From JAAXHE01 sp964551635 (GTDB taxonomy: Bacteria; Latescibacterota; UBA2968; GCA-2709665): DNA of 12,177 bases. The notes below the pieces were generated by a model. It saw only the letters and a program-made list of their open reading frames with translations. It made no database searches and was not told where the DNA came from. Positions 1 to 7,142 of the stretch are shown in pieces. The position numbers and the translations under genes were made by a program. Every line of letters begins with the position of its first letter. Position 1 is the first letter of the stretch. The DNA lies in the NCBI GenBank assembly GCA_964551635.1, contig CAZKDZ010000140.1:1-12177 (forward strand), given 5' to 3'.

Positions 1-1737
1 ATGTCAGGAAGTCATCGCCCGTCGGTTCGCGCGAAACGGTATGTCGTCTCATCGCTGCACTATCTCGCAACCATGGGCGGAGTTCGTATCCTCGAAAACG
101 GCGGCAATGCCGCGGATGCCGGCGTCGCCACCGGGATCTGCATCAACGTGCTTCAACCGGGGTCCACCCATTTCGGCGGGGTGGCGCCGATCATTCATTG
201 CCCGGGATCGGGCGCGCCCGTGGAGACCATCAGCGGACTCGGACGCTGGCCCCGGGCGGCATGCATCGACACCTTCGAGGAACACCACGACGGCGACCTG
301 CCCCCCGGAATCCTGCTGACCGTTACGCCGGCATCGCCGGATGCGTGGCTGACGGCGCTGGCTCGGTTCGGCACCATGACCTTCGAGCAGGTCATCCAGC
401 CGGCGCTGGACCTCGCCGAAAACGGTCACCCTGTCGACGATCAGTTCCACGCATTCGCCAGCGGAGCGCTGGGGGATGCGCCATCGACAACTGCGGTCTT
501 CAATCCCGGCGGGCATGTTCCACAGACCGGGGAGATCTTCTTTCAGAAGGACCTGGCGAACACCTTCCGGCGGATGATCGACGCCGAACGAGGGGCAGGA
601 GGGGACCGGGCATCCGGAATCAGGGCCGCGCGCGATCTGATCTACAAGGGTGAAATCGCGCGGGAGATTGCCGATTTCTACGTGCGGGAAGGGGGGCTGC
701 TCACGTACGAAGACCTCGCTTCATTCTCGGTCCGGGTCGAACCGCCGGCGCACGTCACCTACAAGGGCTACGACGTCTATACCTGCGGCCCCTGGTGCCA
801 GGGGCCGACGTTGAACATGGCGCTGAAGATCCTCGAAGGGGTTGACCTGCGGAGGATGGGGCATGAATCCGCGGACTCTCTCCATGCGATCATCGAGGGG
901 ATGAAACTGGTGTTTGCCGACCGGGAGGCGTACTTCGGCGACCCCGATTTCGTGCAGGTGCCGCTGGCCGGACTGCTCCACGAACGCTATGCCGCCGGAA
1001 GAAGGGCTGCCATCGACCTGCGGCGCGCCGCCGCCGATATGCCGCCGCCAGGCGATCCGTGGCCGTTCCACCCGGAACCGCGTGGAAAAAACGGCCCCTT
1101 CCCGGCCATGAACCCGGAACGCCCGCAACCGGAGCGACTGTCTCATTGGGAAAGCGACACCAGCTACCTCTGCGTGGTGGACGAACAGGGCAACGCCTTC
1201 TCGTCGACCCCGTCCGACGTGGTCGGCTGGACCCCGGTCGTGCCGGGGCTGGGTTTTCCAATATCCGGACGGGGTACGCAGACGTGGCTTGACCCCGAAC
1301 ATCCCTCGTGTCTGCAGCCGTGGAAGCGTCCGCGCCTCACCCCGAACCCCGCGCTGGTCCTTAAAGATGGCAAACCCTTCATGCCCTTCGGTTGCCCCGG
1401 CGGCGATGCGCAGGTCCAGGGAATGCTGCAGGTGTTCCTCAATATCATCGAGTTCGGAATGGAGCCGCAGGAAGCGATCGATGCACCGCGCGTCATCAGC
1501 CACAGCTTTCCGAATTCATTCTGGCCCCACGGATGTTTGCCCGGCGAGTTGACCGTCGAAGCACGCATCGCCCCGCATGTGCGTGAGGATCTGCGAGGCC
1601 GGGGCCATATCGTCGACGACGCTGACGATTGGAGCTCCGGGGTCAGCCGGGTTTGCGCGATTACAGTTGATTCTGAAACAGGCACACGCATGGGCGGCGC
1701 GGACCCACGCTCGACGTCGTACGCTATCGGCTGGTGA
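1..1737 (+). CDS. Gamma-glutamyltransferase-family Ntn-hydrolase
   Basis: This 578-residue protein has the full layout of the gamma-glutamyltransferase (GGT) family, whose members self-cleave at a Thr and then hydrolyse or transfer gamma-glutamyl groups from compounds such as glutathione. The N-terminal GGNAADA motif is at 34-40. The nucleophile region DTSYLCVVD follows, with the predicted self-cleavage and catalytic Thr at 387; cleavage would give subunits of about 386 and 192 residues. The oxyanion-type PGGD motif is at 466-469, and the DPRS motif near the C-terminus is family-typical. I see no signal peptide, unlike the periplasmic E. coli enzyme, so the protein looks cytoplasmic. The E. 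coli FRE motif, whose Arg binds the glutamyl carboxylate, is replaced by TISGLGRWP (76-84), and the SSMSP stretch by LTPNP, so the donor substrate may differ. The ATG is the first base of the window; an upstream start or ribosome site cannot be assessed. Family assignment is firm and substrate is uncertain. Confidence 0.9.
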   Translation: MSGSHRPSVRAKRYVVSSLHYLATMGGVRILENGGNAADAGVATGICINVLQPGSTHFGGVAPIIHCPGSGAPVETISGLGRWPRAACIDTFEEHHDGDLPPGILLTVTPASPDAWLTALARFGTMTFEQVIQPALDLAENGHPVDDQFHAFASGALGDAPSTTAVFNPGGHVPQTGEIFFQKDLANTFRRMIDAERGAGGDRASGIRAARDLIYKGEIAREIADFYVREGGLLTYEDLASFSVRVEPPAHVTYKGYDVYTCGPWCQGPTLNMALKILEGVDLRRMGHESADSLHAIIEGMKLVFADREAYFGDPDFVQVPLAGLLHERYAAGRRAAIDLRRAAADMPPPGDPWPFHPEPRGKNGPFPAMNPERPQPERLSHWESDTSYLCVVDEQGNAFSSTPSDVVGWTPVVPGLGFPISGRGTQTWLDPEHPSCLQPWKRPRLTPNPALVLKDGKPFMPFGCPGGDAQVQGMLQVFLNIIEFGMEPQEAIDAPRVISHSFPNSFWPHGCLPGELTVEARIAPHVREDLRGRGHIVDDADDWSSGVSRVCAITVDSETGTRMGGADPRSTSYAIGW

Positions 1738-1753
1738 TTAAAGCGCAAAAGGC

Positions 1754-1930
1754 GGTGAGACGGTAGACGTAAGAGGTTAGAAGACCACACCTTCCCCACC
1801 ACCTGGTAAGAAGGAAGACGGGAGAGGGGAGAGACTGCCTGCCTCGTTAGGACTCTTTCCGTGCCGAAGGCAATGAGGAAGACATACCGGGCAAGGTCAT
1901 CTTCTACCGTCTCACCTCTACCGTCTCACC
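1754..1930. repeat. Intergenic hairpin repeat, copy A
   Basis: The left end GGTGAGACGGTAG (1754-1766) is the exact reverse complement of CTACCGTCTCACC, which occurs twice in tandem at the right end (1904-1916 and 1918-1930). Over 27 bases the two ends match at about 23 positions. The inner part (GAGAGGGGAGAGA then TGCCTGCCT, about 1822-1846) is shared with copies at 9859-9985 and 10866-10992. This copy is about 50 bp longer than the other two; the additional segment lies between about 1767 and 1815. It fills most of the spacer between the GGT-like gene and the symporter gene. It has no coding capacity. It may be a MITE-like or REP-like element; a transposase partner is not in the window. Confidence 0.8.
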
Positions 1931-1997
1931 GATTCTGATAGACTGTGTGGCGAGTTCACGGCGCAGACCTGACATTTGCGAACTGGACGTTTCACCG

Positions 1998-2002
1998 AAA
2001 GG
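1998..2002 (+). promoter_or_regulatory. Ribosome binding site of the symporter gene
   Basis: AAAGG, followed by GG, lies five bases before the ATG at 2008. It supports that start over an in-frame GTG at 1945, which would add 21 residues with no membrane or family character and has only repeat sequence upstream. Confidence 0.5.
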
Positions 2003-2007
2003 GGATT

Positions 2008-3501
2008 ATGCTCACACAAATCGATTATGCGGTCATCGCGGTCTACGCGGTTTTGATGGCCTGGATTGGAATTCTGGCGAAGCGGAAGTCGGCTAACGTG
2101 GAACAGTATTTCGCGGCGGGGCACGGGTTGCCCTGGTGGATGGCGGCGATCTCGCACCATGTCTCCGGGTACAGCGCGGTGGCGTTCGTGGGTTTCGCCG
2201 GCCGCGCGGCGGTCACGGGATTCAGCATGTGGACCCTGTTTTCGCTCGGGGTGTTCGTGGCGCTGGTGATCGGGTGCCTCGCGTGGGCGCCGCGATGGTC
2301 CAGGTTGAAAGTGCTGACGCCGGTGGAATACCTGGAAGCGCGCTACGGCAATTCCGTGCGGGGCCTGATTGCTGTATCCGGTATCCTCATCAAGTTTATC
2401 GACCTGGGCATCAAGCTGTTCGCGATCTCGATCGTGGTACACGTGGTAACCGGATGGGCGGTGCTGCCCGTGATCGTCGTATCGGGACTGATTACCATCG
2501 CATACGTGTTTATCGGCGGGCTGTGGGCGACGGTACTTACGGACCTGGTGCAATTCGTGGTCCAACTCGTCATGAGTCTGGCCGTATTGTTCATCGCGCT
2601 GGATATGGTGGGGGGATGGAACGCGATGTGGGACAGTCTGCCGCGGGAGCGGGCCGGCCTGTTCAACGCGGAAGGCGGGATCAGCGCGAGCTTCTGGCTG
2701 GTCTATGTGGTTGTGATCATCTTCAGCTACAACGGCGGCACCTGGGGACTGGCGCAGCGGTTCGTTTCGGTTGAAAAGCCGCGGGATGCCCAGAGAGCAG
2801 CGCTCTTGTCAGCGATACTCTATCTCTTCTATCCCATCGTCATTTTTGTCCCCGCGTGGGCGGCGCCGCTGCTGATTCCCGAATACTTCGATCCGAACAC
2901 ACTCCAGCCGATCGCCGGTTTCGACCTGGACCAGACGTATATCCTGGTTACTCAGAAGATCCTTTCGGCCCTGGCGCCGGGGCTGATCGGACTGCTGGTA
3001 TGCTCGATGTTCGCCGCGACCATGTCCATGATCGACAGCGATATCAACGCGCTCGCGGCGGTGTTCACCAAGGACTTCTACCAGCGGAACTTCAGGCGCG
3101 ATATTGATGACAGGGCGCTGTTCAGGGCGGGCATGACCATCACGGCGGTTTTCGGGCTCGCGGTTCTGGTGACGGCGGTCGTCATCTCCCAGAGTCAGGG
3201 TATGAACAAGGTGTTCGGCCTGACGGTGAAGCTGTTCGGCGGACTCCTGTCTCCCATCGCGATCCCGCTGATGTTCGGCATGATCTGGAAACGTCCGACG
3301 GCGCGCGGCGCGATCCTGTCATTCATCGGCGGCGTCATCACCTATTTCATCGCGATTCAATATACTGACAGGTTCGAGATCTACACGGGTCTGGAAATCC
3401 TGGTCGCGCTGACCATCTACTTCGGCGAGGGTTATCTCTTCCGACGCAGCGCGGAAAAGGAGGCCGAGGTCGAGGGGTTGTTCGAAAGAATCGAAGGCTG
3501 A
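2008..3501 (+). CDS. Sodium:solute symporter (SSS family)
   Basis: This 497-residue integral membrane protein belongs to the sodium/solute symporter family (PutP, PanF and SGLT relatives), which uses the sodium gradient to import small organic solutes. I count about 13 hydrophobic segments, the usual SSS number, at roughly 6-24, 43-64, 74-94, 118-147, 151-170, 174-199, 229-249, 264-289, 320-341, 374-394, 403-427, 434-451 and 459-478. The family signature ending in YVFIGGLWA is at 166-174, followed by the characteristic TDLVQF (178-183). The FAATMSMIDSDIN stretch (335-347) matches the helix that helps form the sodium site in characterised members. The charged tail (about 479-497) should be cytoplasmic. 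The substrate cannot be assigned from sequence. Its position between a GGT-like enzyme and a dipeptidase makes a peptide, amino acid or conjugate plausible. It starts 270 bases after the previous gene and the spacer holds a hairpin repeat, so it may have its own promoter. Confidence 0.92.
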   Translation: MLTQIDYAVIAVYAVLMAWIGILAKRKSANVEQYFAAGHGLPWWMAAISHHVSGYSAVAFVGFAGRAAVTGFSMWTLFSLGVFVALVIGCLAWAPRWSRLKVLTPVEYLEARYGNSVRGLIAVSGILIKFIDLGIKLFAISIVVHVVTGWAVLPVIVVSGLITIAYVFIGGLWATVLTDLVQFVVQLVMSLAVLFIALDMVGGWNAMWDSLPRERAGLFNAEGGISASFWLVYVVVIIFSYNGGTWGLAQRFVSVEKPRDAQRAALLSAILYLFYPIVIFVPAWAAPLLIPEYFDPNTLQPIAGFDLDQTYILVTQKILSALAPGLIGLLVCSMFAATMSMIDSDINALAAVFTKDFYQRNFRRDIDDRALFRAGMTITAVFGLAVLVTAVVISQSQGMNKVFGLTVKLFGGLLSPIAIPLMFGMIWKRPTARGAILSFIGGVITYFIAIQYTDRFEIYTGLEILVALTIYFGEGYLFRRSAEKEAEVEGLFERIEG

Positions 3502-3634
3502 TTCATCTGCATGCTGAAAAAGAAGCCGTGAGCTATCAGCCGTACGCACTGCTGTCCAAGACAGAAACCGACCTGGAACCGGTGTGGTTGCCTTTCCCGG
3601 GAGCAAGGGCAGATCGCCTTATGTCATTTCCGTT

Positions 3635-3640
3635 AGGAGA
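3635..3640 (+). promoter_or_regulatory. Ribosome binding site of the dipeptidase gene
   Basis: AGGAGA sits six bases before the ATG at 3647. This strong site decides the start: the open frame extends upstream to a GTG at 3584, but the added 21 residues are unlike the family N-terminus, which should begin just before the metal-binding DxHxD motif. Confidence 0.75.
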
Positions 3641-3646
3641 ACTACA

Positions 3647-4702
3647 ATGCTGATCGTCGATTCTCACCTGGATATCGCCCACAGCGCGCTCGAGTGGGAC
3701 CGGGACCTGCTCCAGCCCATCGCCGAAATTCGTGAGGCCGAGGCCGGAATGACGCAGAAGGGCCGCGGCATGAACGCAGTGAATTTCGCCGAACTTCGGC
3801 GCGGCGGGATCGGCCTGTTCTTCGTCACGGTGCACAGCCGTCTCGCCTCGATGGGCAAGCGCTTTCCGGGCGTGCGCACCCAGGACATCGCCTACGCCAG
3901 GTGCAGGGGCGAGTTGGCCTACTACCGTCTGATGGAGGCCAGGGGCGTCTTGCGCCAGATACGCGATCTCGCGGAACTCGACGCCCATCTGTCCGAGTGG
4001 GACGACGATCCGAAGACGACCCCGCTGGGGTTTGTCCTCAGCATGGAGGGGGCGGACGGCATCGTGGCGCCGGAACAGGTCGCCGAGTGGTGGGATGAAG
4101 GCCTGCGGATCGTGAGTCTGTGCCACTACGGGGTCAGCGCATACTCACACGGGACCCAGGCGCCCGGCGGTCTGACGGCCAGAGGCGGCCCCATGCTCGA
4201 ATCCCTGGAGGCAGCCGGGATTATCCTGGATGTGAGCCACCTGGCCGAGCAGGCCTTCCTGGAGGCACTGGAGATCTTCGCCGGTCCCGTGATTGCCACG
4301 CACAACTGCTGCCGGACCCTTTGCGACCACGACCGGCAGTTGGACGATCGACAGATCCGGACGCTGGCGCAACGCGGCGGTGTTATTGGCACCGCCATGG
4401 ACGTGTGGATGGTCTCCCCATTGTGGGACCGGGCTGCCATGGACAACACGGGCATCACGCTGGAGACCGTGGTGGACCATATCGACCACGTCTGCCAGCT
4501 GACGGGGAACTCGCGCCACGCCGCCATCGGCACCGACCTGGACGGGGGCTTCGGCAAGGAGCAATGCCCTTCCGATCTCGACACCATCGCCGACCTGCGG
4601 AAAATACCCCCCATCCTTGAAAAACGCGGTTACTCGCAGACCGACGTTGGCAACATCATGCACGGAAACTGGCTCCGCGTCCTGCGCACGGCGTGGAGAT
4701 GA
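3647..4702 (+). CDS. Membrane-dipeptidase-like zinc hydrolase (peptidase M19)
   Basis: This 351-residue protein belongs to peptidase family M19 (renal dipeptidase and bacterial relatives), amidohydrolase-fold enzymes with a two-zinc centre that split dipeptides. The expected metal ligands are visible: DSHLD at 5-9 gives His7 and Asp9, SMEGAD gives bridging Glu134, VSH gives His198 and ATH gives His219. The substrate-carboxylate Arg is at 230 (HDRQLDD), and the GTDLDGG motif supplies the catalytic-pocket Asp297. Length is normal for bacterial members and no signal peptide is present, so it is probably cytoplasmic. Known family members vary in substrate: L,L- and L,D-dipeptides, cysteinylglycine from glutathione breakdown, and beta-lactams. 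The GGT-like enzyme two genes upstream makes a Cys-Gly-like or conjugate peptide an attractive but unproven substrate. The spacer to the symporter is 145 bases with no terminator that I can see, so co-transcription is possible. Confidence 0.92.
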   Translation: MLIVDSHLDIAHSALEWDRDLLQPIAEIREAEAGMTQKGRGMNAVNFAELRRGGIGLFFVTVHSRLASMGKRFPGVRTQDIAYARCRGELAYYRLMEARGVLRQIRDLAELDAHLSEWDDDPKTTPLGFVLSMEGADGIVAPEQVAEWWDEGLRIVSLCHYGVSAYSHGTQAPGGLTARGGPMLESLEAAGIILDVSHLAEQAFLEALEIFAGPVIATHNCCRTLCDHDRQLDDRQIRTLAQRGGVIGTAMDVWMVSPLWDRAAMDNTGITLETVVDHIDHVCQLTGNSRHAAIGTDLDGGFGKEQCPSDLDTIADLRKIPPILEKRGYSQTDVGNIMHGNWLRVLRTAWR

Positions 4703-4769
4703 CCGGGATCGGTGTTCTGTCCCGGAAGTAAGTTGCCAGGATTCGGCTGTCGAGTCGGCCGTTTTGCGT

Positions 4770-4830
4770 CCTTCGACAGGCTCAGGAGTCAGCGGGTGAG
4801 CCCTGAGCCGCTCCCTGAGCTTGTCGAAGG
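4770..4830. repeat. Inverted repeat of TTCGACAAGCTCAGG type
   Basis: The arms CCTTCGACAGGCTCAGG (4770-4786) and CCTGAGCTTGTCGAAGG (4814-4830) pair over 17 positions with one mismatch that becomes a G-T wobble, and enclose a 27-base loop. A third half-copy, TTTCGACAAGCTCAATG, follows at about 4879-4895. This motif is, from memory, a common dispersed intergenic repeat in many bacterial genomes. It lies in the 282-base spacer after the dipeptidase gene. It lacks a T-run, so it is not a classical terminator, though the hairpin could protect or end the upstream transcript. Confidence 0.8.
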
Positions 4831-4970
4831 GTCGGCGAAGGGATAACGATTGGCCATCGGCTGATATTGAAACGCGGGCATTTCGACAAGCTCAATGACC
4901 ACGTTTCAGCGAGACGGGATGAATCGGCGGTCGAATGGTGAGGTAGTTCTGGGACGGGACACCTGCCGGG

Positions 4971-4975
4971 AGGAG
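4971..4975 (+). promoter_or_regulatory. Ribosome binding site of the transglutaminase-like gene
   Basis: AGGAG, inside GGGAGGAG, lies nine bases before the ATG at 4985 and supports that start. Confidence 0.65.
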
Positions 4976-4984
4976 TGTTGAAAT

Positions 4985-7111
4985 ATGTCGAAAGAGAGCA
5001 GTTTCTGTTTTACGCTCGATGCCGCCGCGTTCGAAGTGCGGGGTCAGTTCGATCAGCTCCAATACTGCGAATTGAAAGAGGCCATCGTCCTCAACGATAT
5101 GGTCCTGATCGAAGACGATGCGCCTGCCATCGGCCGCCCGCAGGGCGCTGAGGACCGGTCCTGGTTCGAAAAATTGCAGGAAGGCGTGATGGTCCGCAAG
5201 GACCTGGTCCTGGACGACCCTCGCGCCACGGCTGCCTATCTGGTCTTCAACGGACGGGAAATGGACGACAATGACCATGCGCTGCACATCTCCGTCAACG
5301 GTCACCACCTGATCCGGCCTCCGAGCAAGATAGCCCACCCCGCCGCCCGCCACTACTACACCAGCGACTGGGGAGGCTCGCACTTCGACAACTGGTTCGT
5401 TGTGGCCGTGCCGGTCGGCGCCCTGCGGCAGGGTACCAATGAGTTCGTCCTCTGGACGGAATCGGAGGAAACCAGTTGGGAGATCATGGTGGCCGCCGAT
5501 GGAGAATATCAGCGCGGCTCTGAAACGCGACACCACCACCCTGATCGAAGCGCAAAGAGCCGGGACGGTGGCCGCACATGGGATTTTGAACACCTGGGCT
5601 GGAAGGATGAAATCGACGGGGAGTACGCCATCCGCCTGAGCCTGGATCGCAGCGTACCACGGGGCGCCTATATCTCGCCGGTGATCGACCTGGCTACTGG
5701 AGGGGACGCAGGGGGAATCGGCAAATTGCTCGAAATAGAAGCGTGCCGGATAAGGTGGGATGTGGATGTGCCCAAGGGAAGCCAGGTGAGAGTAGAGGCG
5801 CGCCTGGGCGACAGTCCGGTGCCCGGAGCCGGCTCGTGGCCACAGTTCAAGCCCGTAGCGAGTCTCTCCAGGAAGTGGCGCGCGCCCGCCGGTCGCTACA
5901 TGCAGTTCAGGATTGTCATGTACGCCAGCAATCCGTTGGTGACGCCGGCGTTCAAGGGGATTGAAGTGGAAACGACGTGCCGCGAGCACAAGCACCGTCC
6001 CGGCGGACGCTACCACCTTCGGCAACTCCGCAACGGCAGCGTCATCCGCCCGTCCCTGCCCTACGCCCACGAAGATTTCGCCCGCCTGAACGAACTGCGC
6101 CATCGCTTTGAACTGGACGCGCTGGTCTCGGACGCGGCGACCGAGTTCGAAGCCCAACTGAAGCTTATGCATTGGGCCTACAAGGTGCCGCTCGGTGGCC
6201 TGGATGCGTACCGATGGAATTACTTCGATCTGCCTCTACTCAAGAGGGATGCGAGTGGGCGCCCCGGCCTGTTGGGCGACTACCGGATGCGCCGGCGCGA
6301 CGGCCACTGCCTCTACTGTAACCTGACCCTGATCGCCGCCTGTCTGTCCATGGGTTTTCCGGCCCGCTGGGTCAACATTTCCACAAAACACACGTACGGG
6401 CACGAAGTTGCTGAAGTGTGGTCCAACGAGTTCGACAAGTGGATATTCCTGGATGCGACGCGCGATTACTACATCTACGATCCCGATACGGGCATTCCCC
6501 TGGGTCTGGTGGAAGTCAGCGAGCGCCTGGCGGAAATCATGCCGGGACCGGCGACCTGGGAATATCCCATCCAGTGGCGCCTGCCGGACCTCGAAATGCT
6601 CCGCGCCGCCCGCGTTGCCTATCGCCAGGGTGACAATGCATTTTCGATTGACGATCTGAGCGGTGGACCGGAGCACCTGATGCTCAAGGGACACTTGCAA
6701 ATGGTGCGGCGCAACGACTTTGCCAGCCGGCCTTGGCCGCTACCGTGGCGCCTGTCCAGCAACTGGGGAAGCGATCTCTTCTACTGTTTCTACGGCGACG
6801 TGTTCCCCCGTAAACGGGAATACCACCAACACACCAGGCGTTGGCAGGATTTCAGTCCCCCGCTCAACCGGACGGAACTCTTTCTGAACGAAACCGCCGA
6901 GACGGGTGTCCTGCGCGTGGATGCGGATACCGAGACGCCTTGCTTTGACGCCTTTCTGCTAAAGATCGACGGAGCCGCATGGAGGGAACAGAAAACCCCC
7001 TCGCTTCGGTGGCGCCTGCACGAAGGCCTGAATCAACTTCGGCTCAAGGCGCGCAACAGCTCGGGGGTTTGCGGTCCGGAAAGCTACGCGGCGGTCGTGA
7101 TGAATACCTGA
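4985..7111 (+). CDS. Multidomain transglutaminase-like cysteine hydrolase
   Basis: This 708-residue protein has a transglutaminase-like core at about 400-500. The segment starting DGHCLYC carries the nucleophile candidate Cys442, followed by MGFPARWV, then HEVAEVW with His473, and KWIFLDATRD with Asp490. The Cys-His-Asp order and the 31 and 17 residue gaps fit the bacterial transglutaminase-like (papain-fold) superfamily, whose members cut or form amide bonds. Before it lie a beta-rich region (about 60-190) resembling a jelly-roll carbohydrate-binding fold, an Asp-box SRDGGRTW at 192-199 as in sialidase-type propellers, and a second beta-sandwich (about 215-335) with the PAGRYMQFR motif near 301. 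A short C-terminal beta domain (about 630-707) ends the protein. No signal peptide or membrane segment is apparent, which is odd for such domains. The catalytic family call is good; substrate and full fold assignments are inference. It ends 31 bases before the convergent dehydratase gene. Confidence 0.8.
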   Translation: MSKESSFCFTLDAAAFEVRGQFDQLQYCELKEAIVLNDMVLIEDDAPAIGRPQGAEDRSWFEKLQEGVMVRKDLVLDDPRATAAYLVFNGREMDDNDHALHISVNGHHLIRPPSKIAHPAARHYYTSDWGGSHFDNWFVVAVPVGALRQGTNEFVLWTESEETSWEIMVAADGEYQRGSETRHHHPDRSAKSRDGGRTWDFEHLGWKDEIDGEYAIRLSLDRSVPRGAYISPVIDLATGGDAGGIGKLLEIEACRIRWDVDVPKGSQVRVEARLGDSPVPGAGSWPQFKPVASLSRKWRAPAGRYMQFRIVMYASNPLVTPAFKGIEVETTCREHKHRPGGRYHLRQLRNGSVIRPSLPYAHEDFARLNELRHRFELDALVSDAATEFEAQLKLMHWAYKVPLGGLDAYRWNYFDLPLLKRDASGRPGLLGDYRMRRRDGHCLYCNLTLIAACLSMGFPARWVNISTKHTYGHEVAEVWSNEFDKWIFLDATRDYYIYDPDTGIPLGLVEVSERLAEIMPGPATWEYPIQWRLPDLEMLRAARVAYRQGDNAFSIDDLSGGPEHLMLKGHLQMVRRNDFASRPWPLPWRLSSNWGSDLFYCFYGDVFPRKREYHQHTRRWQDFSPPLNRTELFLNETAETGVLRVDADTETPCFDAFLLKIDGAAWREQKTPSLRWRLHEGLNQLRLKARNSSGVCGPESYAAVVMNT

Positions 7112-7142
7112 GGGGCTACACGGGTGGGACGAGGAGTCCTGG

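Noticed and set aside
721..1503. A 260-codon minus-strand frame within the GGT-like gene.
   Set aside because: It is fully antisense to conserved catalytic segments of the GGT family and has no family-like features of its own.
1945..2007. GTG start 21 codons upstream in the symporter frame.
   Set aside because: It has only repeat sequence before it. The ATG at 2008 has a purine-rich ribosome site and starts directly before the first membrane helix.
4892..6172. A 426-codon open frame on the minus strand opposite the transglutaminase-like gene.
   Set aside because: It lies antisense to a gene with a clear ribosome site and catalytic motifs. Its translation shows no recognisable motif and is the kind of long shadow frame expected from GC-rich codon use.
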